DNA from: Palsa-504 sp963756575
GTDB lineage: Bacteria > Actinomycetota > Actinomycetes > Streptosporangiales > Streptosporangiaceae
Assembly: GCA_963756575.1 (NCBI GenBank)
Contig: CAVWOM010000019.1
Coordinates: forward strand, 372,001-436,000
Direction of reading: 5' to 3'
Length of the DNA stretch: 64,000 nucleotides
Part shown: positions 16,419 through 24,852 of the stretch, in pieces
Position numbering within the stretch: position 1 is the first letter of the stretch
How the letters are laid out: each line of letters starts with the position of its first letter
Translations under genes and position numbers: made by a program
The notes under the pieces: generated by a model
Database searches by the model: none
Told to the model about the DNA's origin: nothing
What the model saw: the letters and a program-made list of their open reading frames with translations, nothing else

Positions 16419-17894
16419 GTGGAGCAGGGGACTACCTTTCTGGCCGTGCTGCGTCAGCTGGCCGCCGCCGACCCGGAGCGGCCGGCGCTGACCTACGGGG
16501 ACGAGACGCTGACCCGGGCCGAGTTCGTGCGGCGGGTCGAGGGTCTGGCCGCGCTGTTCGCCGAGCGCGGGGTCACGGAGGGCTCGACGGTCACGATCGG
16601 GCTGCCGAACTCGATCGGGTTCGTGCTGAGCATGTTCGCGGCGTGGGCGGTGGGGGCGGTGCCGAACCCCGTTTCCCACCGGCTCCCGGCGCTGGAGCGC
16701 GCGGCCATCATGGACCTGGCCAGCCCGGCCCTGGTGGTCGGGGTGCCGTCGGCCGAGAGCGGCTCGCGGCCGACGCTCGAGACGGTCCCCGAGCAGCTGC
16801 CGGCGGGGGAGTTCACGCCGGGTGTCGCGCCGGACTGGAAGCTGATGACCAGCGGCGGGAGCACCGGCCGGCCGAAGCTGATCGCGGCCAGCCAGGCCGC
16901 CGTGTTCGAGAACGTCGGCTCGGCCGGGCCGCTGATCTGCGTGCGGCCCGACGGCTGTGTCCTGATCACCGGGCCGCTCGCCCACAACGGGCCGTTCTCG
17001 GTCGCCGCGACCGCCGTGCTGCTCGGCAACCACGTCGTGCTGATGCCGAGGTTCGACCCGGCCGAGACGCTGCGCCTGGTCGAGAAGCACCGGGTGACCT
17101 ACCTGCTCCTGGTGCCGACGATGATGCTCCGGATCTGGCGGCTGCCGGAAGAGGTCAGGACGGCCGCCGACGTGTCCTCGCTCGAGGTCGCGTTCCACCT
17201 GGCCGCGCCGTGCCCGGCCTGGCTCAAGCAGGCCTGGATCGACTGGCTGGGACCGCAGGTAGTCGTCGAGCTCTACGGCGGCACCGAGCTCCAGGCCGTG
17301 ACGCTGATCAGCGGGACCGAGTGGCTCGAGCACCCGGGTTCGGTCGGCCGGGCGGTGGTCGGCGAGATCGAGATACGAGATCCCGAAGGGCGCCCGCTTC
17401 CGGTCGGCGAGGAAGGAGAGCTCTGGATGCGGCGCGGTGCGCAGGTCCCGTCGCCGTACCGCTACGTCGGCGCCACCGCGCGCAGCGCCGCCGAGGGCTG
17501 GGAGTCGCTCGGCGACATCGGCAAGGTCGACGCGGACGGGTATATCTACATCACCGACCGCCTCGCGGACATGATCCTGGTCGGCGGGGCCAACGTATAC
17601 CCCGCGGAGATCGAGGCCGCCCTGGACGAGCATCCGGCCGTGCGGTCCTGCTGCGTATTCGGCCTGCCCGACGAGGACCTGGGCAACATCCCCTACGCCA
17701 TCGTGGAGCTCTCCGAGCCGGCCACCGACGAGGACCTGCTGGCTCACCTGCGCCAGCGGCTCACCCCGTACAAGCTGCCCCGCGTGATCGAGCGCGCGGA
17801 CACGCCGCTGCGCGACGACGCGGGCAAGGTCCGCCGCTCAGCGCTGCGGGCCGAGCGGGTCGCCCGGCTGCGACCCGTTTCCGGACGAACCTGA
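16419..17894 (+). CDS. Acyl-CoA synthetase (AMP-binding)
   Basis: A ligase of about 491 residues. The ATP P-loop is MTSGGSTGRPK (from about 143), the later motifs are ELYGGTELQ and the hinge-like ITDRLADMILVGGANVYPAEIE, and the catalytic Lys lies in DDAGKVRRSAL near the C-terminus. Therefore it is a complete CoA ligase for a carboxylic acid. The GTG at 16419 is preceded by TACGTT at 16407-16412, spaced as a leaderless -10 element; no ribosome site is seen. Its 3' end overlaps the convergent DUF1003 gene by 57 bases. Substrate unknown; neighbours suggest an aromatic or alicyclic acid. Confidence 0.88.
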   Translation: MEQGTTFLAVLRQLAAADPERPALTYGDETLTRAEFVRRVEGLAALFAERGVTEGSTVTIGLPNSIGFVLSMFAAWAVGAVPNPVSHRLPALERAAIMDLASPALVVGVPSAESGSRPTLETVPEQLPAGEFTPGVAPDWKLMTSGGSTGRPKLIAASQAAVFENVGSAGPLICVRPDGCVLITGPLAHNGPFSVAATAVLLGNHVVLMPRFDPAETLRLVEKHRVTYLLLVPTMMLRIWRLPEEVRTAADVSSLEVAFHLAAPCPAWLKQAWIDWLGPQVVVELYGGTELQAVTLISGTEWLEHPGSVGRAVVGEIEIRDPEGRPLPVGEEGELWMRRGAQVPSPYRYVGATARSAAEGWESLGDIGKVDADGYIYITDRLADMILVGGANVYPAEIEAALDEHPAVRSCCVFGLPDEDLGNIPYAIVELSEPATDEDLLAHLRQRLTPYKLPRVIERADTPLRDDAGKVRRSALRAERVARLRPVSGRT

Positions 17895-18419
17895 CCGCGG
17901 CGGCGCCGTCCCGGACGGCACCGGGGCTTCCCGGAGCTGATCGGCGATCATCTTGGCCATCCGCTCCAGCGAGTCCTCGAGATCCTCCGTGGTCACCATA
18001 TTGGCCAGCGCGAGACGGACGGCGGCGAGCTCGCGGGCCAGGAACTCGGTGTCGGCCTGGGTCCGCGCCGCCACCTCCCGGTCGCGCTCGATGTTGGCCC
18101 GGTCCCGGTCGTCCTGCCGGTTCTGGGCCAGCAGGATCAGCGGCGCGGCGTAGGCCGCCTGGGTCGAGAAAGCCAGGTTGAGCAGGATGAACGGGTACGG
18201 GTCCCAGTGCTTGATGAGGCCGATGGTGTTGAGCACGATCCAGCCGATGACCAGCGCCGTCTGGCCGACCAAAAAGCGGCCGGTGCCCAGGAACCGCGCG
18301 ATCGCCTCGGAGAACCGGCCGAACGCGTCGGCGTCATAGCGGGCGCCCATCCGGGGAGTGGCGCCGCGCGGGACGGACAGGTCGTTACGCTCGGCGAGAC
18401 GGGCCGTGAGCCGTGCCAT
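17838..18419 (-). CDS. DUF1003 membrane protein
   Basis: A 193-residue protein with two transmembrane helices (TALVIGWIVLNTIGLI and FILLNLAFSTQAAYAAPLIL parts, about residues 53-100) inside the DUF1003 block WDPYPFILLNLAFS. A coiled coil rich in Arg, Asp and Glu follows (DRDRANIERDREVAART). It starts one base after the MgtE-like gene, so both are in one operon. This pairing is widely conserved in actinobacteria, where the two proteins are thought to take part in magnesium or divalent cation handling. The function of DUF1003 itself is not established. Its 3' end overlaps the ligase gene on the other strand. Confidence 0.92.
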   Translation of the reverse strand: MARLTARLAERNDLSVPRGATPRMGARYDADAFGRFSEAIARFLGTGRFLVGQTALVIGWIVLNTIGLIKHWDPYPFILLNLAFSTQAAYAAPLILLAQNRQDDRDRANIERDREVAARTQADTEFLARELAAVRLALANMVTTEDLEDSLERMAKMIADQLREAPVPSGTAPPRSGSSGNGSQPGDPLGPQR

Positions 18420-18420
18420 C

Positions 18421-19620
18421 TCAGCCTCCTGTCTTGCGCCAGCCCGCAGGCAGCACGTGGTCGAGCATGTCGTCTACGGTAACCGCGCCGAGCAGGCGGC
18501 CGTCGTCGTCGCATACGGCCACGCTGACCAGGTTGTAGGCCGCCAGCCGGGCCGCGAGCTCGCGCTCGGGCAGGTCCGGGCGGACGAAAACGCTCGACTG
18601 GACACACTCGCCGACCTTGGTGGCGGGCGCCCGCCGCAGCAGCCGCTGGAACCCGACGGTGCCCAGGAAGCGGCCGGTCGGCGTGATGATGGGCGGCTCG
18701 CACACGTAGACCTGGACGGCCGTGGTGACGGGCATTTCCGGGTCCCGGATCCGGGCGAGCACCTCCGCCACCGACACGTCCGGGGTGACGATCAGCGGCT
18801 GGGAGGTCATCAGGCCGCCCGCCGTGGTGGCGTCGTAGAGCAGCAGCCGCCGCAGTTCCGCCGCCGGGACGGCCTCCATCGCGGTCAGCAGCCGCTCGCG
18901 CTGCTCGGCCGGCATCTCCGCGAGCAGGTCGGCGGCGTCGTCGGGCTGCATCTCCTCGACCACGTCGGCGCTGCGCTCGAGCTCGAGGCCGGCCAGCAGC
19001 CGGATCTGGTCCTGCTCGGGCATCTCTTCGAGCAGGTCGGCCAGTTCCTCGTCGTCGAGGGCGGCCGCGAGCTGGGTCCGCCTGCTCGGCGACATGCCCT
19101 CGACGGCGGCGGCGAGGTCGGCCGGCTGCAGCTCACGCAGGCTGACGAGCTGCTCGGACATCGGGCCGGCCTTGAACAGGTCCGGGTACTTGTCCCACGG
19201 CACGACCGTCGTGCGCCGGTGGCGCAGGCCCCGGCCGTGCGCGATGGCCATCGCGCTGACCTCCCAGCCCACCCGCCGCTGCTCGCGGGGGATGATCGCG
19301 ACGTCGGCGACGGTGCCGTCCTCGGTCGGCTTGCCGTACAGCTCCGACGCGAGCAGCTCCCCGGTCCGGCGGGTGAAGCGGTCCAGGTCGACGGTGCCGC
19401 CGCTCAGGTGCGCCCCGTCGACGGAGATCTCCCCGATCCCGTTGAGGTTGACGAAGATGCGACGGCGCTGCAGCGTCACGATCAGCCCGAGCGCGCGGGG
19501 CGGCTCGTGTCCGGCGGAGGGCAGCAGGACGACGTCCCGGACCCGGCCGATGGTCAGGCCGTCGCTGTCCAGCAGCGGACGCCCCTTCAGCCGGGACGTG
19601 AACACCTGGCTACTGGCCAT
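18421..19620 (-). CDS. MgtE N-terminal and CBS domain protein without a channel domain
   Basis: A 399-residue cytoplasmic protein. An N-terminal PRC-barrel-like part (about 1-150) is followed by the MgtE superhelical domain, seen as repeats with LAAALDDEELADLLEEM, MPEQDQIRLL and MQPDDAADLLAEMP, and then two CBS modules (MTSQPLIVTPDVSVAEVL and LGAVTVDDMLDHVLP). There is no membrane channel part, unlike MgtE transporters, so it is a sensor or regulator of Mg2+ rather than a transporter. The start at 19620 has a GGGAGGTGAT site. It is followed directly by DUF1003. Confidence 0.9.
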   Translation of the reverse strand: MASSQVFTSRLKGRPLLDSDGLTIGRVRDVVLLPSAGHEPPRALGLIVTLQRRRIFVNLNGIGEISVDGAHLSGGTVDLDRFTRRTGELLASELYGKPTEDGTVADVAIIPREQRRVGWEVSAMAIAHGRGLRHRRTTVVPWDKYPDLFKAGPMSEQLVSLRELQPADLAAAVEGMSPSRRTQLAAALDDEELADLLEEMPEQDQIRLLAGLELERSADVVEEMQPDDAADLLAEMPAEQRERLLTAMEAVPAAELRRLLLYDATTAGGLMTSQPLIVTPDVSVAEVLARIRDPEMPVTTAVQVYVCEPPIITPTGRFLGTVGFQRLLRRAPATKVGECVQSSVFVRPDLPERELAARLAAYNLVSVAVCDDDGRLLGAVTVDDMLDHVLPAGWRKTGG

Positions 19621-19795
19621 GACCTGGCTATCACCTCCCGCGGCCGAGCCGGACGGCACCATTATCTTGCCGCCCGCAGCGGCCCGCACCACCGGGACGC
19701 CCCTAGACCGCACGGCCTCCTGCCAGCGGTGGCGTTACCGAGCGGCACGACGCATGCTAATGAGGTAGCGGGGAGGGCGGCGCCAACACCGGCCT

Positions 19796-20110
19796 GTGGC
19801 CGGGCCTGACGATCTATACCGGTTCACCACCCCGGCCGGGCCGACCTGGGAGGAGATCCAGTCCCTGTCGCCGTGCATCGTGGCTCAGGGCCGCAAGTCG
19901 GTGACGGCCGGCGGCGAGACCTACCTCTACGACCCGTTCCACTACCTCATCCTGGCCAGCCACCTGCACTTCCAGGCCGAGGTCCTCGAAGCCTCCCTCA
20001 CCCGCCCGTTCCTGTCCTTCGTGCTGCGGATCGACCCGGCGCTGGTGCGGCAGGTGTCCACCGACATGCTGGAGCGGCGCACGACGGTGTTCCGGCCGCG
20101 CGACACGCCG
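19796..20110 (+). pseudogene. AraC-family N-terminal domain remnant
   Basis: The segment reads DLYRFTTPAGPTWEEIQSLS, then CIVAQGRKSVTAGGE, YLYDPFHYLILASHL, EVLEASLTRPFLSF and LRIDPALVRQVSTDM. This is the N-terminal sensor domain of AraC_N-type regulators. The frame continues with low-quality Arg/Pro-rich residues, so the rest of the sensor and the whole HTH domain are missing. Just upstream (about 19780-19795) PGLTIY is read in a different frame, matching the normal beginning of this motif, so another indel lies there. It is fused by sequence, not by function, to the monooxygenase debris that follows. A remnant with no expected activity. Confidence 0.65.
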
Positions 20111-20114
20111 GCGC

Positions 20115-20638
20115 CGCCGGCGCGCTGGCGCCGGCCTCGGTGGCGCTGCTCGGCCACGCGTTCACCCCGTCGCGGTTCCTGTGCCACGGCCCGCAGCAGG
20201 CCGAGGCCTACATCGGGTACATGGCCCGCAGCCGGCCCGCAAGGCGATCGAGTACGCGCTGGTCACCTACGACTGGGGGAGGCGTTCACCGCGCTCAACC
20301 TGGTCCTCGCCCCGACCCTGGACGACGTGCTGCTCACCCAGCTGGGCCAGGCGGCCAAGGCCGCCGGGGACGAACTGACCTGGCTGGTCACCTCCTTGCT
20401 GGCGCAGGACTCCCGGCGGCGCGGCCGGTGGAGCCGGGCCCTGGCCGACCTGGCCGTGACGCAGTGCCCGGACAGCCGGGCCGCGCTCGGCAAGTGGATC
20501 GGCCGCTGGGCCGCCCGGGCCGACGAGGCGGCCCTGGGCCTGGGGACGATCCTGGAAGAGACCGCGGGCATCCCGGCCGCCGGGGTCGCCGAGCACGCCC
20601 GCGCCGCCCGGGAGCGGTTCCTGGACGGGCTGAGCTGA
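20115..20638 (+). pseudogene. Multicomponent monooxygenase small subunit, C-terminal remnant
   Basis: Pieces in three frames line up: ASVALLGHAFTPSRFLCHGP then QQAEAYIGYM (about 20120-20225), KAIEYALVTYDWG (about 20240-20283), and GEAFTALNLVLAPTLDDVLL followed by LTSLLAQDSRRRGRW to LDGLS and TGA 20636-20638. The YDWGEAF..LNLVLAP core resembles the ferritin-like beta subunit of bacterial diiron hydroxylases (propane/phenol/toluene monooxygenase type). Only the C-terminal half is present, and the alpha subunit, reductase and coupling protein are absent. A DUF59 gene follows, as in some intact monooxygenase clusters. Family call moderate; inactivity is clear if the sequence is right. Confidence 0.55.
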
Positions 20639-20642
20639 CCCC

Positions 20643-21036
20643 ATGGAGACCGCGCGTCCGGGCCTGCTCCCGCGCCCGCCGTCCCGCCGGGACCGGTCGT
20701 CCCGCCGGGACCGCTCGCGCCGCCTGGGCCGGACGCCGCGGCCGTGCGCGAGGCACTGGCCGAGGTCATCGATCCCGACCTCGGCGTCGGCGTCGTCGAC
20801 CTGGGCTTCGTGCGGGCCGTCGCCGTCGAGGGGCGGACTGCGGTCATCACCATGACCCTCACCTCGGCCGCCTGCCCGCTCACCGGATCCTCGAGAGTCA
20901 GATCGGCGCGGTGCTCGCCCCGCTGGGCTGCGTCGACGGCTTCCGCGTCGACTGGCAGTGGATACCGGCCTGGCGGCCGGCCGACATCACCGAGAGCGGC
21001 CGCGAGCAGCTGCGCGCCGTCGGCTTCACTACCTGA
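20643..21036 (+). pseudogene. DUF59/MIP18-type Fe-S assembly protein, frameshifted
   Basis: The part VREALAEVIDPDLGVGVVDL, then VRAVAVEGRTAVITMTLTS and AACPLT, matches the MIP18/PaaD family. At about 20883 the frame changes and the family continues as RILESQIGAVLAPLGCVDGF and WQWIPAWRPADITESGREQL. A one-base deletion after CPLT explains this. The N-terminal leader is a Pro-rich stretch whose frame also differs from that of the only nearby ATG (20643). Members help to mature Fe-S or ring-opening enzymes; here it may once have served the monooxygenase whose debris lies upstream. It overlaps the convergent DUF1684 gene by eight bases. Confidence 0.7.
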
Positions 21037-21631
21037 GCCGCTCGCCGCCGTTGACCGGGGCGCTGATGGTGTTCCCCGGCGGAGCCAGCGGGCACTGCCA
21101 CGCGTCGTTGTACCGGCAGGAGGGGTGGTACAGGAAGTTCAGGTCGATGATCAGGCGCCCGTCCCGGCCGCCGAGATCAGCGCTCTTGGCGGTGTCCAGC
21201 GCGTACCGGCCGCCGCCGTAACTGGTCTGCCCGGCGTTGCCGTCGCGCAGCGGCAGCAGCAGGCCGCCGCCGTACTGCCGCAGCCACCACACGTCGACAA
21301 CCGCGTCCAGCGGGGACGGCAGCCGCACGCAGCCGGCCCGGTCCATGGTGGTCACGCCCTCGCTGGTCGGCACGTCCAGCGTGAGTTCCCCCGCCGCCGG
21401 GAGCAGCGGCAGCTCGAAGCGCAGCCCGGGATCGTAGGGCCAGTACGGCAGGCCCGTCGCGCGCAGCGGGTCGCCGGGCGGCAGCGGGCTCTGCGGGTGC
21501 TCCCGGAACAGCTCGTCCCGGCCCTGCCGCCACCGTTCGTGCCCGCGCCGCGGGTCGTCCTCGGCGCGCACCGCGGCGTAGAGTCCGGCGACCGCCCGCC
21601 GCCAGCTGACTAGCTCAAGTTCCTCGCTCAT
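21029..21631 (-). CDS. DUF1684 domain protein
   Basis: A 200-residue protein that matches DUF1684 along its length: WRQGRDELFREHPQSPLP near the N-terminus, PYWPYDPGLRFELPL, WWLRQYGGGLLLPL, YGGGRYALDTAKSADLG and the ending LIIDLNFLYHPSCRYNDAWQ with CPLAPPGNTI. The HPSC and CPLAPP motifs are the family signature. The function of DUF1684 is not known. ATG 21631 is preferred to a TTG four codons upstream. It lies convergent to the DUF59 remnant and downstream of the LysR gene on the same strand. Confidence 0.9.
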   Translation of the reverse strand: MSEELELVSWRRAVAGLYAAVRAEDDPRRGHERWRQGRDELFREHPQSPLPPGDPLRATGLPYWPYDPGLRFELPLLPAAGELTLDVPTSEGVTTMDRAGCVRLPSPLDAVVDVWWLRQYGGGLLLPLRDGNAGQTSYGGGRYALDTAKSADLGGRDGRLIIDLNFLYHPSCRYNDAWQCPLAPPGNTISAPVNGGERLR

Positions 21632-21674
21632 CGTGCTGTTCAACCCCGGGGCCCGCGGGCGGGATTCCCCGCGG

Positions 21675-22619
21675 TCAGGTCTCCTGGTCCAGGAGCCGCG
21701 CGGCCTGCTGCTCGCGGTCGGCGGCCCGCTGGGTGAGCCTGATGAAGGCGTCGGCCGCCGGGATGCGGTACCGGTCCCGGTGCCAGGCGATGCCGACGAT
21801 CCGCGGGCTGACCTTGGCCAGGCGCTTGAGCCGCAGGCCGGGGTGGTGCGGGTCGACCGAGAGCCAGGAGATGAGGGCGGCGCCGACCCCGGCCGCGGCC
21901 AGGCCCAAGATGGTGGCGTTGTCGTGGGACCGGAAGGCGATCTGGTGCCGCAGCTGCGGCCGGCCGATCCGGTTCTCGATAGAGTGCACCTCCCTCATCT
22001 CCGCGTACGTGATCAGCGGCACCCCGGCCAGGTGCCTCGGGGAGATCGGCGAGGGGCGGCGGGCCAGCTCGGAATCGCCCGGCACGGCCAGCACGTAGGG
22101 GTCCTCGAGCAGCTCCAGCGCCTCGAACGGGCCGGGCGTCAGCGGGAAGACCACGAAGGTCAGGTCGAGCTTGCCCCCTTCGAGGTCGGCGAGCAGGTCG
22201 CCGTCGTCCTGGGTCTCGCTGAGCCGCACCTCGACCTGCGGCCAGCTGGCGGTGAACTCGCGCATGACCGGCGGCAGCAGCCGGGCCCCGACGCTCTGGT
22301 AGCAGCCGACCCGCAGCCGCCCGGCCGTCCCGCTGGCCAGCGCGTCGAGGTCGGCGGCGGCGCTGGCCAGCCGGGCCGCGATAGCCTCGGCGTGCCCGGC
22401 CAGCAGCCGGCCCGCGGGGGTGAGGGACACCGGCCGGGGGCCGCCCGGCCGCTCTACCAGCCGGGTCCCGGCGACGTGCTCGAGCCGGGAAATCTGCTGG
22501 CTGACCGCCGACTGGGTGTAGCCGAGAACCTCCGCGGCCTTGCTGAAGGACGCCTGGCGACCCACTTCGGCCAGCGTGACCAAGTAGCGCAGCTCGAGCC
22601 CGCTCCAGCGATCCCGCAC
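21675..22619 (-). CDS. LysR family transcriptional regulator
   Basis: A regulator of about 314 residues. The N-terminal winged helix reads LRYLVTLAEVGRQASFSKAA then LGYTQSAVSQQISRLE, and the linker and periplasmic-binding-like effector domain follow (RLRVGCYQSVGARLLPPVM, PLITYAEMREVHSI). The GTG at 22619 gives the normal family length; a TTG at 22658 would add an atypical tail. It is divergent from the 2OG oxygenase gene, the classic arrangement for LysR regulators, and probably controls it. Ligand unknown. Confidence 0.93.
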   Translation of the reverse strand: MRDRWSGLELRYLVTLAEVGRQASFSKAAEVLGYTQSAVSQQISRLEHVAGTRLVERPGGPRPVSLTPAGRLLAGHAEAIAARLASAAADLDALASGTAGRLRVGCYQSVGARLLPPVMREFTASWPQVEVRLSETQDDGDLLADLEGGKLDLTFVVFPLTPGPFEALELLEDPYVLAVPGDSELARRPSPISPRHLAGVPLITYAEMREVHSIENRIGRPQLRHQIAFRSHDNATILGLAAAGVGAALISWLSVDPHHPGLRLKRLAKVSPRIVGIAWHRDRYRIPAADAFIRLTQRAADREQQAARLLDQET

Positions 22620-22627
22620 CCGCTCAG

Positions 22628-22675
22628 CATAAGCAAAGCTGATGGAAGCTACCAGCAACTGGAATTGGCCTTATG
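22628..22675. promoter_or_regulatory. Inverted CATAAG/CTTATG pair between LysR and its divergent target
   Basis: CATAAG at 22628-22633 and CTTATG at 22670-22675 are perfect inverted copies across the 84-base space between the divergent LysR and oxygenase genes. A smaller CCA-N5-TGG dyad lies between them. This could be the LysR binding region. The overlap of the right arm with ATG 22673 favours the oxygenase start at 22703. Confidence 0.35.
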
Positions 22676-22702
22676 GACAGCTCACCTGCGATGCTCGTAG
22701 TC

Positions 22703-23509
22703 ATGACGACCACGAGCACGTACGAGGACGTTGTCGACCTGCGGCGTTACCCGCTCGGCGACCCGGGCCGCGCGGAATACCGCGCCGTGGTCCAGGCGTG
22801 CCGGGAGCAGCTCCGCGACCGGGGCGTCGCCCAGGTCGACGGGTTCCTCACCCCGGCCGCCGTCGATGAGATGATCGCCGAGGCGGGCAGGCTGGCGGAC
22901 CGTGCGTGGGCCAGCAACCAGTCCCACACCGTCTACTTCCGTCCTCCGGACGAGTCCTCCGGGGCGGATCACCCCCGGGCGCTCATGCAGCACTCGGCCA
23001 AGAAGGGCATTGCCTTCGACCTGATCCCGGCCGCCGCGCCGATCCGGCGGCTGTACGAGTCCGACGACCTGACCGCCTTCATCGCCGCGGTGCTGGGCAA
23101 GCCGGTTCTCTACCGCAGCGCCGACCCGTTCGATGCCCTCCAGATCGCGGTCTTCGAGGACGGCGACGAACTCGGCTGGCACTTCGACAACAGCGAGTTC
23201 TCGGTCACCGTGATGTACGCCGAAGCCGAGACGGGCGGCCACTTCGACTACTGCCCCGGCCTGCGTGACGAGCACGACGAGAACTACCCGGGCGTGCAGA
23301 AGGTCCTGCTGGGCGACCCCGGCGCCGTCGTCAGGCTGCCCACCAGCCCGGGTACCCTCGCGGTCTTCCGCGGCCAGCACGCGCTGCACCGGGTTACCCC
23401 AGTCAGCGGCCCACGGCCGCGGATCAACTCGGTACTGACCTACGGGGAAGAGCCGGGAATGAAGCTCAAGCCCCTCACCCAGGAACTCTTCTACGGCCGC
23501 ACGGGCTGA
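22703..23509 (+). CDS. 2-oxoglutarate/Fe(II)-dependent dioxygenase-like protein
   Basis: A 268-residue protein (more if ATG 22673 is used). It has the facial triad of non-haem iron oxygenases: His160 and Asp162 in LGWHFDNSEFSVTVMY, a Gly-His-Phe-Asp motif at 179-182, the distal His in VFRGQHALHRVTP (His229) and an Arg at PRPR suitable for the 2-oxoglutarate C5 carboxylate. The Asp is present, so this is a hydroxylase rather than a halogenase type. Relatives include HalD/ArpA-like hydroxylases. It is divergent from LysR and ends inside the convergent TIR gene by 19 bases. Substrate unknown; an amino acid or its derivative is plausible. Confidence 0.78.
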   Translation: MTTTSTYEDVVDLRRYPLGDPGRAEYRAVVQACREQLRDRGVAQVDGFLTPAAVDEMIAEAGRLADRAWASNQSHTVYFRPPDESSGADHPRALMQHSAKKGIAFDLIPAAAPIRRLYESDDLTAFIAAVLGKPVLYRSADPFDALQIAVFEDGDELGWHFDNSEFSVTVMYAEAETGGHFDYCPGLRDEHDENYPGVQKVLLGDPGAVVRLPTSPGTLAVFRGQHALHRVTPVSGPRPRINSVLTYGEEPGMKLKPLTQELFYGRTG

Positions 23510-24852
23510 CCGGACAGCTGGGCCTTCAGGAGACCGATTGTGGAGCCGAGCGCGGCCGCTAGTTCCGGGAATGGTCCGGCGCAATCCTTGAGGTCCTTAC
23601 TGCCGTCGCGCTCCGAGATGACGGCACACCAGCTGGTCAGCTGGCCGCTGTCCGGCACCGGCCAGTCCAGCGGGCTGGGCACCAGCCCGAACAGGTAAGC
23701 GGCCGAATCCTGATGCGCGACCAGCTCGCCGCCCGCGAGCGTGCAGAGGTCGGCCAGGCACAGCGGTCCCAGGTGCGAGACCTTGCCTGTCAGCTCCCAC
23801 GGCGGGCTGTCCAGTGCCTCGCTGATCGCCGCCAGAGCACGACGGCCAGGATGGCCTGGCCCGTTCTTCGCCACCGGGATGGTGCTGGCGTCTGGGGGCC
23901 GACGGCCTGTCCATCGGCATCGACGGCGTCCAAGACGAGATAACTGCGCAGCCAGGGCGGTCTTCCCGGCTGCACCGTTTCGAGCAGCTCGGCCAGGCTT
24001 ATCCCAGCCGTGGCAGGCTGGCCCGGGTCGGTGGTCCTGACGTGCAGGTACACGCCGGCGTCAGGGAGATCGCTGCCCTGGCCGGCGAAAATGACAAGCA
24101 GGTCCGAGACGTCCTTGGGGTCGAGGCCCTTCACCTCATCTGCTATCCGCTTGAGCTGCCCCTCGGCGTCGAGATCGGAATTGAGCAGATTGAGCTGCCG
24201 CCCGCCGACGTACTTTCCCAGCAGGGAAGCGGCCTCGCCGGCTACCTGGCCGCCTCCGAGCAGGATCAGCTGGATCCGGTCACGGTCGAGGGCCAATGCG
24301 GGAGCCGACGACGGCCACCGGCCTGCTCCGGTTTCTTCGGCATCCGGCGTCGTGCTCCCGGTGTCCGCGAGTGTGCTGCGAGCGGGCCCCGGGAAGCTGG
24401 TTCTGCTGCGCACCGTGATGTCCGGAGGGGCATATCTTGGCGGCGCGAGATTTTTTACGGTACGGAGCAGCTTGCCCTTGGCGGCGATATCGCCGAGGCC
24501 GATGAGATTGATCCGGACAAGCGGCTTGAGCAGGGACCGGTCCTGGATCTTCTCGATCTGGACGGGGAGGATAAGCGATGCGCTGTCGTGCATGTAAGCC
24601 GCCCATTCGAGGCGGCTGTAATTGCTGATAAGGTAGCCGTTGGAAAGGATGGCAGGAGCTTGTCGCATTGCCGGACGGCATTTTCCATGTCGCTGAGGAA
24701 AACGCCCGAGCCGAAGTGCCAGGCCTGGATCCGCAGGCGGTAGCCAGCATCTTGCAGCTGATCCGCCACCCAGGTCGCCCAGGCCTCGTCGCGGCCCGTG
24801 TAGCTGATGAAGAAGTCGAACCGCTTCTCGGCCGGGGTACCGGACCGTTCAT
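23491..24852 (-). pseudogene. TIR domain protein with caspase-like C-terminal part, three frameshifts
   Basis: The third gene of a SLOG-patatin-TIR operon. Its ATG (24852) overlaps the patatin stop as ATGA. In the next frame comes KRFDFFISYTGRDEAWATWV, ADQLQDAGYRLRIQAWHF and SDMENAVRQCDK. After a second shift at about 24652 the TIR domain goes on with AILSNGYLISNYSRLEWAAY and LLPVQI-like ending LILPVQIEKIQD. The SRLEW Glu is the likely NADase residue. The next part, to about 23880, resembles a C14 caspase fold (DLLVIFAGQGSDLPDAGVYL, SYLVLDAVDADG), but the catalytic His and Cys appear replaced. A third shift near 23890 leads to the C-terminal ending at TGA 23491. Each break is repaired by one base. 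The two genes ahead are intact, so assembly error or selective loss are both possible. Confidence 0.72.

Noticed and set aside
22639..22655. CTG-N11-CAG dyad as a classical LysR T-N11-A box
   Set aside because: The T and A are 13 bases apart, not 11, so it does not fit the consensus.
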